From positions 11,733-25,736 of the forward strand of contig MFGX01000072.1 of the NCBI GenBank assembly GCA_001778455.1: a stretch of 14,004 nt of DNA, in the 5' to 3' direction. The notes under the pieces were generated by a model that made no database searches, was not told where the DNA came from, and saw nothing but the letters and a program-made list of their open reading frames with translations. The translations under genes were made by a program, and so were the position numbers. This document shows, piece after piece, positions 1-7,600 of this stretch. Positions within the stretch are counted from its first letter, which is position 1. The number at the start of each line of letters is the position of its first letter. This DNA is from Candidatus Fraserbacteria bacterium RBG_16_55_9. Its GTDB lineage: Bacteria > Bipolaricaulota > Bipolaricaulia > RBG-16-55-9.

Positions 1-805
1 GCGCCGTTACGCGGCCGCAGGTGAGGCTTCATCCGATCTGGCCGCGCGTGCCTCCGAGGTCGCGCTTCAGCGAGCGGGGTTGACCGCTCATGAAGTGGAT
101 ACCCTCATCTTTGCTGCCGCCTCGCATGACATTTCTGAGCCTGCGACAGCCAATCTATTACAACAAAAACTGGGTGCCCCGAATGCCCATGTATTCGATG
201 TGAAGAACGCCTGCAATAGTTTCTTGAACGCTTTGGATCTGGCAGACGCACTCATTCGCACGGAGCGGGCAAGGGTTGTTTTGATCGCTTCCGGTGAGGT
301 CCTGTCATCCACCGTCAATTGGCGCCTGGAGACATTGGAGCAATTGGAGCTGGGATTTGCTGCCCTGACCCTGGGCGACGGCGCTGCCGCCGTGGTGCTC
401 GTCGCTTCCGAGAACCCGGATGAGCCGCGCGGCTTGCGTGCGAGGCGCTTCTTCTCCGATGGATCGGCTTGGGAGTTGGCGACGATCAAGTTTGGCGGAA
501 CGCTCTGTCCACGAGATCTCTCACAATCGTACTTTGAGTCACGAAGCGCTGAGCTGCAGCTGTTAGCGCTTAAGTATATGCCTCCTGTGATCCGACAGGC
601 GCTTGCCGCGGTGGGTTGGTCGCCTGAGGATGTGGAACTCGTCGTCCCCCATCAGGTTTCGCTCCGGATCATCCAGAAGATGAGCCGAATGGTCGATCTC
701 CCCCTCGAAAAGTGCATGATCACCTTGCCGCGGTACGGCAACACGGCAGCGGCAAGCATTCCCATCGCGCTCTGTGAGGCCATCGAATCGGGACAAGCCA
801 GATAG
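1..805 (+). CDS. 3-oxoacyl-ACP synthase III (FabH-like), 5'-partial, ends at an in-frame amber codon
   Basis: This is a thiolase-fold ketoacyl synthase of the FabH type, which in the cytoplasm condenses an acyl-CoA starter with malonyl-ACP. The 5' end lies outside the window; the frame is open from base 2 and gives 267 residues. The catalytic triad is intact: Cys at 212-214 (KNACNSF), His at 650-652 (VVPHQ) and Asn at 740-742 (YGNTAAASIP). LGDGAAAVVL is the usual beta-strand motif of the family. The TAG at 803-805 falls just before the last conserved strand, and that strand is encoded in the same frame up to TAA at 872-874. The gene is convergent with the regulator on the other strand. Normal FabH proteins are about 320-340 residues and need this last strand for the fold. 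The subfamily (primary fatty-acid initiation or a secondary ketosynthase) cannot be decided. Confidence 0.87.
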   Translation, partial: RRYAAAGEASSDLAARASEVALQRAGLTAHEVDTLIFAAASHDISEPATANLLQQKLGAPNAHVFDVKNACNSFLNALDLADALIRTERARVVLIASGEVLSSTVNWRLETLEQLELGFAALTLGDGAAAVVLVASENPDEPRGLRARRFFSDGSAWELATIKFGGTLCPRDLSQSYFESRSAELQLLALKYMPPVIRQALAAVGWSPEDVELVVPHQVSLRIIQKMSRMVDLPLEKCMITLPRYGNTAAASIPIALCEAIESGQAR

Positions 806-874
806 GGGAGTCGATTGCTGCTCGTGGGGGGTGCCTCTGGCTTTAGCGCCGGTGTGCTGGCTCTGGTGCTATAA
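803..874 (+). other. In-frame TAG followed by the missing C-terminal strand of the FabH-like gene
   Basis: After the TAG at 803-805 the same frame runs through 22 sense codons to TAA at 872-874. The residues read GSRLLLVGG then ASGFSAGVLALVL, which is the classical FabH C-terminus (a Gly-rich LLVG..aGfs.G motif). No frameshift is needed. A single C to T change of a CAG codon would explain the TAG. The tail overlaps the last codons of the convergent regulator gene, whose stop is at 843-845, by 32 bases. The product could be a truncated protein from a nonsense mutation, a readthrough product, or the result of a base error. Confidence 0.8.
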
Positions 875-2993
875 GCTCTTCTCCTTCACTCGCATGTAGA
901 ACCCTCTCGCGCCAATGAGGTCCTTCGACCACGTGGCTATGCAGTTCCCAGAATCTCGTCAATGCCCCGATCAGACATAACGCTTCTTCTTTCTCCTCGG
1001 CTTCCAAGGACCACTTGAGCGCTATCCAGAAATTGTCGTAATCCATTTCGCATCGCTCAAGCCACTGTCCCTGCTTGGGTTCCCTAAGCTTCGCCTCTCC
1101 TGCTATGCCAAGGAAGAAGTTGCGATGGCGTCTCCGCCATGTATCCGCCTCTCCGGATTCCTGCAACTTCTCGCGAGAATATGCCTCTGTCGTCTCCAAC
1201 ATGCGATACCGTGCTTGTCCTGATCTCTCCTCAAACTGCACTAGCGACTTCTCCACCAAGCGTGTCAGCAGATCGAGCACTTCGTGCGGTTGAATGCCCT
1301 GCTCCGAGCAGACCACTTCCGCTGCTTCCAGTGTCCATCCGATGGCAAAGACCGAGAGCCGGCGGAATAGAATCCGCTCTTTCTCGGAAAGCAAGTTGAA
1401 GCTCCAATCCAATGTGGCCCGCAGCGTCTGATGCCGAGGTAAGGCTGTTCGATTGCCTGCCGCATGCAGCCGAAACCGGTCGTTCAACCCGAAAGCAATC
1501 TGCTCTAGCGACAGGGCATTTAGTCGCACCGCTGTGAGCTTAATGGCCAAGGGAATGCCATCGAGCCTGCGGCAGATCTGGGTGACCGCTGAAGAATTCA
1601 CCTCGGTTATGGCGAAATTGGGCTGTACGGAGCGAGCCTGCTCCACGAAGAGGCGGATCGCATCGCACTCCAATAGATGCTCGGGCGCCGGTAGTCCCTT
1701 AGGCAGGGAGAGTGGCGGGACGATCCATGTGACCTCATCCGGGATGCGGAGCCCCTCACGGCTGGTGGCGAGAATTCGTAGATCTGGGCAAGCACGCAGA
1801 AGCATCTCTGCCAGTTGTGCGCAGGCTTCGACCAGGTGCTCACAGTTATCCAGCAGCAGCAGTGCGTTCTTGGGTCGAAGATGATCGATGAGCTGCTGGG
1901 TAAGGAGTTCTTCGTTTGTCTCTTTGATGGCAAACGTGGATGTCACGGCTCGAAGGACTGACTTGGGCTCAGATCCAAGGGACAGATCCACAAACCACAC
2001 ACCGTCTTTGAAGTTCTCTAACAGCTGGACGGCTGTTTTTAATGCAAGCCATGTCTTGCCGGAGCCGCCTGTGCCGGTGAGCGTCAGCAGTCGGGTGGTG
2101 CTTAGCAGCTTCTTAACTTGCTGGAACTCTTGCTCGCGCCCGATGAAATTCGTCATTGAGTAAGGCAAGTTGTGGGGCATGGTCTTATTAGCGGGAGCGA
2201 TATTGCCCTGCTGGATCTGGTCGTAGAGTGCTTGCGTCTCGTGAGTGGGATCTGCATTGAGGTGTTCTCGTAGGGATTGTGCACACCATCGGTAGGCTTG
2301 TGATGCTCCCTGTGAGTCTCCCTTGTAATAACAATAGAGCATCAACTGGCGATAGGCGTTCTCACGGGTAGGTTTCGCTTGGATTGCCCGTCGGCACGAC
2401 TCGATGGCCTCTTCATATTGTCCCAGACGTGCACAACAATGCGCCAAGCCCTCCAATGCCTTCACGTAGAGATCGCGGTAGCGCTCTCTCTGTGTCTGAG
2501 TCCACTCTTCGTAAAGATCCTCCGCCAAGAAATCCCCACGGTAGAGGTCGATCGCCTGTTGATAGTGTTGCAAGGCTTCGCGAAGCCGTTCTGCCTCCTC
2601 CAGCTTCTTGGCCGATGCCAAATGGTCCTCAAACTGGTCGATATCCACCACGCAAGGGATGCAATCACTGAACAGATAATTGCCTTGGCTTACGTTGAGG
2701 ATATATCGGGAGTCCGTGCCCCGCTTGAGGTCCGGCTCTAAAACGCGCCGCAACTGACTGATCCGGGTGCGTAAATTGGCGGCTGCTTTCTCTGGATCTC
2801 CTTTCGGGTAGAGTGCGTCGAGAAGTTGATCCGTGGTAAATGAGTGCCCTCGCTGAGTGAGGAATAGCTTCAAAAGAGACTGCGTCTTGCGACGTCCCCA
2901 CTCCTTCGAGTGAATCAGGGTATCGTTCCGCCAGACTTCGAATCTGCCGAGCAGCCTTATTCTGAGCCTGGCCTCCTCCAGGCCTGTGGTCAC
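843..2993 (-). CDS. SARP/AfsR-type transcriptional regulator (winged helix, BTAD, NB-ARC ATPase)
   Basis: This is a cytoplasmic DNA-binding regulator of 716 residues. Residues about 9-105 form an OmpR-like winged helix (RIRLLGRFEV, then the recognition region NLRTRISQLRRVLEP). Residues about 112-260 are the TPR-like bacterial transcriptional activator domain (FEDHLASAKK, YRGDFLAEDLYEEW). Residues about 282-560 are an NB-ARC/STAND ATPase with P-loop GTGGSGKT at 307-314, Walker B LLLLDN ending at 383, and ATSREGL at 409-415. The start is GTG at 2993, six bases after a strong AGGAGG (minus strand, near 3000-3006). Relatives usually continue into a long C-terminal TPR region; here the protein stops soon after the ATPase and winged-helix part, at TAA 843-845, overlapping the full-length frame of the convergent synthase. 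It is divergent from the exported-protein gene at 3190 and probably regulates it. Assignment to the family is firm; the target genes are inferred. Confidence 0.9.
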   Translation of the reverse strand: MTTGLEEARLRIRLLGRFEVWRNDTLIHSKEWGRRKTQSLLKLFLTQRGHSFTTDQLLDALYPKGDPEKAAANLRTRISQLRRVLEPDLKRGTDSRYILNVSQGNYLFSDCIPCVVDIDQFEDHLASAKKLEEAERLREALQHYQQAIDLYRGDFLAEDLYEEWTQTQRERYRDLYVKALEGLAHCCARLGQYEEAIESCRRAIQAKPTRENAYRQLMLYCYYKGDSQGASQAYRWCAQSLREHLNADPTHETQALYDQIQQGNIAPANKTMPHNLPYSMTNFIGREQEFQQVKKLLSTTRLLTLTGTGGSGKTWLALKTAVQLLENFKDGVWFVDLSLGSEPKSVLRAVTSTFAIKETNEELLTQQLIDHLRPKNALLLLDNCEHLVEACAQLAEMLLRACPDLRILATSREGLRIPDEVTWIVPPLSLPKGLPAPEHLLECDAIRLFVEQARSVQPNFAITEVNSSAVTQICRRLDGIPLAIKLTAVRLNALSLEQIAFGLNDRFRLHAAGNRTALPRHQTLRATLDWSFNLLSEKERILFRRLSVFAIGWTLEAAEVVCSEQGIQPHEVLDLLTRLVEKSLVQFEERSGQARYRMLETTEAYSREKLQESGEADTWRRRHRNFFLGIAGEAKLREPKQGQWLERCEMDYDNFWIALKWSLEAEEKEEALCLIGALTRFWELHSHVVEGPHWRERVLHASEGEELIAPEPAHRR

Positions 2994-3039
2994 TGCCTAC
3001 CTCCTTTTTACGGCACACCTAGTGTATCAGGGAAAGATA

Positions 3040-3069
3040 AGCATACATCCGGTGGATTGCCTCTGTCAA
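3040..3069 (-). promoter_or_regulatory. Promoter of the SARP-type regulator
   Basis: On the minus strand there is a perfect -35 TTGACA (3064-3069), an 18-base spacer and a -10-like TATGCT (3040-3045). Transcription would start near 3033, giving a leader of about 40 bases before the GTG start. The direct repeat at 3077-3095 lies just upstream of this -35, a position suited to autoregulation. Confidence 0.6.
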
Positions 3070-3076
3070 ATCGGAA

Positions 3077-3095
3077 TGGGGGCAAAATGGGGACA
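3077..3095 (+). promoter_or_regulatory. Candidate SARP operator: heptamer direct repeat with 11-bp period
   Basis: Two copies of a heptamer, TGGGGGC (3077-3083) and TGGGGAC (3088-3094), are separated by AAAA, giving an exact 11-base period. SARP regulators such as ActII-ORF4, DnrI and AfsR bind heptameric direct repeats 4 bases apart that sit in place of the -35 box, close upstream of the -10. Here the second copy ends 10-11 bases before a TATAAA at 3106-3111, and no normal -35 is present. The site lies between the divergent SARP gene and the exported-protein gene. That it is the binding site of this SARP is inferred. Confidence 0.55.
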
Positions 3096-3105
3096 CCCTT
3101 ACTGC

Positions 3106-3111
3106 TATAAA
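3106..3111 (+). promoter_or_regulatory. -10 element of the exported-protein gene
   Basis: TATAAA matches the -10 consensus at five of six positions. At 17 bases upstream the sequence is CAAAAT, with no resemblance to TTGACA, and this position is occupied by the TGGGGRC repeat. This is the arrangement of an activator-dependent promoter. The leader to the GTG start at 3190 would be about 70 bases and contains two AAGGAGG-like sequences, at 3161-3168 and 3176-3184. Confidence 0.45.
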
Positions 3112-3189
3112 GAATAGTAGCAATTCTTAACAAGGGATAACGAGACAAGGCAAGCGCTCCAAGGAGGGCACAAAAAAGGAGGGGTCTAG

Positions 3190-4530
3190 GTGACCAGGAG
3201 GCAGGTTTGTCTACTTCTTATTGTATTTTCATTTCTCATTGGTGGGTGCGCATACGTTGCCAGAGCTGATCTAACCGGCACCTCATTCATAACAATCTTA
3301 GCAGAGCCCATTCCCTGCACGTTGGTCGGGGAGATTCTCCTCGAGACGCCGTGCGAGAAGACGCTCCTCAAGTTCGACATCGAGTCCATCATCAATCTCA
3401 CTGTGACACTCAGTGGCATGTCCTTTACGATCGATTCCGCGGTCGGGATCACCGGAGTGGAGCATCTCATTCTCACTTCGAAAGTCACGCTGGGCATGGT
3501 GGATCTCACTTCGGAGTTCTGGGTTGCTACACCATTCGAGAGCGTGGTGGATGTTAATCTGTTACCCAACGTGGTCGTCATCCCTCCGGGCAACCCTCTT
3601 TTCGTCAAGCAGCGGATCACCACCAGCCTGACATTGGGTGGTCTGGCCGTCTCGAATCTAGCCATCTTTGAAGACGTCACGTTTCCCAACCCGGGCGCCG
3701 ACTACGGTGTGACCGACTGCGATGGCGATGGCGCTGTGGAGGGCACATGCGTCAAGGGCATCCAGACGAATCCGGCCAACCAATATCAGACTCAGAGTTT
3801 TGCATTTGGGGATATCATTACGGTGGCGGGACAGACCCCGAGCGGGATCAGCATCTCGGGTTCGACCGGCCTATGCGCCACGGGTGCAGGCAACTCCGTA
3901 AAGAAGCACTCGGCCCCTGGAAGCGTCAATCCAGATTGCGTCGACAGCCCCAAGCCGCGCTTCTTCTTCGACTTCGAGACCATCTCTATAAGTGGGATCA
4001 AGCTCGCTCAGGGATTGAGTATGAGCACGGTCCTAAGATGCGTGAATAGCGACGCCTGCGGACTGACGAACACGTTTGGATTCACCGGGGGACCCATACC
4101 GTTCTCCACAAGCCTGGTCTTTCAGGATCTCTTTCATGCCAGATTCAGTGGGGTCTCCGTCAGCATCCCCATGGGTGCGGTGACCATCAACGCTAGCATC
4201 AACGATCAATTCCAGATCGCCTCCGCATCCCTCCTCTTCTCATCGGGGTTCAGCGCGGGCAATCTGTCTGGGCGGTTTTCCAGCACGATCAACTTTGTGA
4301 AAGGCTCGGGTCTGACGGGCATGACAATGGGTCTGACCGTGGCAACCGGCACCTTTAGCTCAAGCCACTCCTTGGTTATCGTCCGCGATCCGATCATGAA
4401 CAAACTGAAATTTGGCAGCTTGACCATCTCGATGGGAGTCAATCTGGCCCCGTTTCGCCTCTCTCTCCAGACGACCTTTGGGAAGGCGGGTTTGGCTAAT
4501 GCAGGCGTCGTCGCGGGTCTGATCTTCTGA
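3190..4530 (+). CDS. Exported beta-rich protein of unknown function, possible lipoprotein
   Basis: I do not recognise this 446-residue protein. It begins with a charged n-region (MTRR) and a hydrophobic stretch, then IGGC with Cys at residue 20, which approximates a lipobox; VARA followed by Asp-27 is an alternative signal-peptidase I site. The start is GTG at 3190, with AAGGAGG at 3177-3183 and a 6-base spacer; an in-frame TAG directly precedes it. The mature part is rich in Ser, Thr, Val, Ile and Phe in alternating patterns that suggest beta strands. Residues 176-187 (DCDGDGAVEGTC) look like a small calcium loop bracketed by cysteines, of the same kind as the repeats in the next gene. The chain ends in Phe (VVAGLIF), so an outer-membrane barrel is a second possibility if the organism is diderm. 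It is co-oriented with the giant calcium-binding gene 89 bases downstream and shares a repeat-type upstream element with it, so a joint surface role is likely. Confidence 0.75.
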   Translation: MTRRQVCLLLIVFSFLIGGCAYVARADLTGTSFITILAEPIPCTLVGEILLETPCEKTLLKFDIESIINLTVTLSGMSFTIDSAVGITGVEHLILTSKVTLGMVDLTSEFWVATPFESVVDVNLLPNVVVIPPGNPLFVKQRITTSLTLGGLAVSNLAIFEDVTFPNPGADYGVTDCDGDGAVEGTCVKGIQTNPANQYQTQSFAFGDIITVAGQTPSGISISGSTGLCATGAGNSVKKHSAPGSVNPDCVDSPKPRFFFDFETISISGIKLAQGLSMSTVLRCVNSDACGLTNTFGFTGGPIPFSTSLVFQDLFHARFSGVSVSIPMGAVTINASINDQFQIASASLLFSSGFSAGNLSGRFSSTINFVKGSGLTGMTMGLTVATGTFSSSHSLVIVRDPIMNKLKFGSLTISMGVNLAPFRLSLQTTFGKAGLANAGVVAGLIF

Positions 4531-4534
4531 GGGG

Positions 4535-4553
4535 TGGGGACAAAATGGAGACA
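4535..4553 (+). promoter_or_regulatory. Second copy of the SARP-like direct repeat, upstream of the giant gene
   Basis: TGGGGAC (4535-4541), AAAA, then TGGAGAC (4546-4552) repeats the 3077-3095 element with the same 11-base period. The two 20-base segments differ at three positions, all transitions. It begins 4 bases after the stop of the upstream gene. I see no good -10 at 8-11 bases downstream (4564-4569 is GAAGTC), so its role as a promoter element is less certain than that of the first copy. Confidence 0.4.
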
Positions 4554-4606
4554 TGTGAACTGAGAAGTCGGAGATCTATGAGCAGAACTTCGCAAAGAAC
4601 AGAGAT

Positions 4607-4613
4607 AGGAGAG
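4607..4613 (+). promoter_or_regulatory. Ribosome binding site that selects the start of the giant gene
   Basis: AGGAGAG lies 6 bases before ATG 4620. The longer frame from ATG 4545 would place the start codon inside the direct repeat, without a comparable Shine-Dalgarno sequence. ATG 4578 has only a short GGAG four bases upstream, and GTG 4617 is also possible. Confidence 0.5.
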
Positions 4614-4619
4614 AATGTG

Positions 4620-7600
4620 ATGAGCAGAGCAGGAGGTGTGGTTCCAGTGAGATCGAGTTTCACAGCTAAGAGTTCCCTCAAGCGAGACAAATGGCTCTTG
4701 GGCGCGTTGACTCTGGTCTTTGCTGTTATGGGATGTATTGCGCTGAGTTCCGTGGCCTATGCTGCGGACACCCCCACGGTGACCATGAGCTGCACGCCCG
4801 ATCCCGTGGCCCTCAACGACACGACCAGCTGTACGGTTACCGTGAGCACCACTCCCAATGGAACCCCCACGGGTAGCGTGACCGTGACGCCGGGCGGGAC
4901 GGGAACTATTACCAACAACACGTGCGCTTCGCTCAGCGGAGGCCAGTGCACGTTTGACTACACGCCGACCAGTGGCACGGGAGCGCACAGCTTCACCCTC
5001 AATTACGTTTCCGACAACGCGACCAACTGGAACAACAGCGCCGGATCGGGATCGGTCATGGTCACCGCCAGGCAAAGCCAGACGATCGTAGAGTGTTCGC
5101 CCACCCCGCTGGTGGTCAACGCGTCTACGCTGTGCACGGCGACCGTGACGGATGCTACGTTGTACGGCAGCCCAGTGCCCACGGGCACCGTCAGCTTCTC
5201 GCACTCCGGCACCGGGAGCTTCAGCGCAGGTTCCTGCTCGCTGGACACCAACGGGCAGTGCAGCGTGTCTTACACCCCAACGGATGCTGCCACGAACCCG
5301 CACTCGATCACGGCCAATTACGGAGGAGATGCCACCTTCAGTGCCAGCAGCGACAGCTTCAGCCAGAATTTGCAGTTGCGCGCTGCGGACGTGCAACTGA
5401 CCTGTGAACTATCGGACGTGTTCATTGGCCAAGCGGTTACCTGTCATGTGACGGTCGTGGACGACTCTACCGATGGCACTCCGGTGATCCCGCAAGGGTC
5501 CGTGGGCTTTGACGACAACGGAAAAGCTGGCACCTTCTCCGCTGCAAGCTGCACCCTGGACGGCAGTGGGAAGTGCAGCGTAGATTACACTCCCGCCGCC
5601 GGAGATGCCGGAACGAACTTCGCTCTCACCACGATCACAAGCACCTACACCCCTGCCGCAAGCCCCGCCGTGCACGCGGCAGGCGGGAGCGATCAAGAGA
5701 TCACCGTTCACCTGCGCCCCACCAGCACCTCAGTTAGCTGTACGCCAAATAATACGTACGTGCTTGAAATCATTACTTGTATCGTGACCGTAACGGACGA
5801 GGGTCCCACACCCACCATAGCGCCCTCAGGTACGGTGACGACGGCAACGAGCGCAGGGGCCAATTACGTGCTCACCACTTGCGCTGCTGGGGCTCCAAGC
5901 TGCACATTTACCTACAAGCGCACGTTGCTCCCCGGCGTTGATTCTGTCATCGACACGCTCGGAGCCGGGTACGAGGGCGAAACTGCGCCCATTACGCATG
6001 CGAAAAGCGCTGCCGGTTTCGGAGTGGCCATCTCCAGACGCACGACTTCGGTGACTATTACCAGCTGCGGTACTCCGGGAGCGTTACCCACTACTGTTAG
6101 CTGCACCGTGGTAGTTGCCGACACTACGGGGGGGGCCGCCGGACCAACGACCCCTGCGGGGAAAGTACAAGACCCAATGGATCCTTCTCATGTTCCCCCG
6201 CCTACTCCTGTTAATGGATATACGCCCTTTACTTCCTGCACGTTGGGCGGAGGAACATGTTCTATCACCAATGTGCAGGTTTCAGGCATTATGGCCAGTG
6301 TTTCGGCTGAATACGAGCCGAATGATGACATCCATCTGAGATCCGTCGGAGGGACGTCTATAACGGCTCCCTCCAGCAGCTTGCCAACGGGTGCTGGAGG
6401 TGCCAAAGATGTCAAGGAAATAATAAAGGGCCTTAACATCGGTTGCTTAGTTGCGGACTCGATAGCCCTCGTCTTGGACGCAGTTGAACTCGTCTGGGAT
6501 CCAACTCCAGACCCTGTGTTTGTAGCGGGTTTCCTTGTGGCCTCAGGAGTTACGGTTCCGACCAGCGATCTTATCGTTTCGATCATCGGGGTAGCACGAA
6601 TCGCGCTGTCAACGTTCTCGCTGATTGCCTGTACCGATCTCGACGGCGATGGCCTGCCTGACGTGGTCGAGATCGATTTGGGTACCGATCCTTACGCACC
6701 TGACACCGATCTAGATGTCGTCGACGACGGCGCTGAGATCAGCGCTGCTGGCTGGCTGTTCAAAGACGATGGTTGGCTGGTTGACAGCACTACCTGTCCG
6801 AACCCGCTTCACCCGGACACCGACGGCGATGGCATCAACGAGGGAGATGAATCCGATCCCCTCCACATCGGCTATTGTGAACCAGATACGGACGGAGACG
6901 GCCTCTTGGACGGCGAAGAGCTACAGTATCACTCCTCAGCGGGTGACCCTGCCTCGGAGCTAACTCCGTGCGACCCCTGCAATTTCTATCACGGCTTTGT
7001 TACTGACCCCCATCAACCGGATACCGATGGAGATGGGTTGGGGGACGGCGTGGAATCGGGTGTAACTGGTTACGACGCTGATAATAACGCGACCTTTACC
7101 GATTCCACCGACGCTGACACGGACGATGATGGCCTGATGGATGGCACAGAAGATATAAACAAAAACGGACAAGTCGATGGCACTACATGTGATTCTTTCT
7201 CTCCGGCTGCCTGTTCGCCCAGTGGCGATGCCGAAACCGATCCCAACATCTTCGACTCGGATCAGGACGATTTGGGCGACGGCTTCGAGCTGGGCAGCGG
7301 ATCAGGGTGTGACCCGGTCGACATCGACACCGACGACGACCTCCTCTCCGACAGCGAAGAGGTCAACGAGACCCAGAGCACGTGCTCGGTGGCCGATTCG
7401 GACGGCGACACGCTGACTGACCCCAACGAGCATTTCGTCATCTCCGGCATATACCCCACCCGGAACCTGGAACAGGTGACCGATCCGTTGATCAAGGACA
7501 CCGACGGCGATGGTCGAAACGACAACCTCGAATACAGCGGTTCGCAAATCGGCAACACAATCGGTCCGGGACAGCCGGATACGTGTGTGCCCGGAGTCTT

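Noticed and set aside
4206..5396. Long minus-strand open frame of 396 codons opposite the exported-protein and giant genes
   Set aside because: Its product is Arg/Gly/His-rich low-complexity sequence of the sort produced opposite GC-rich coding DNA. The plus-strand frames have signal peptides and clear repeat domains, so this is a shadow.
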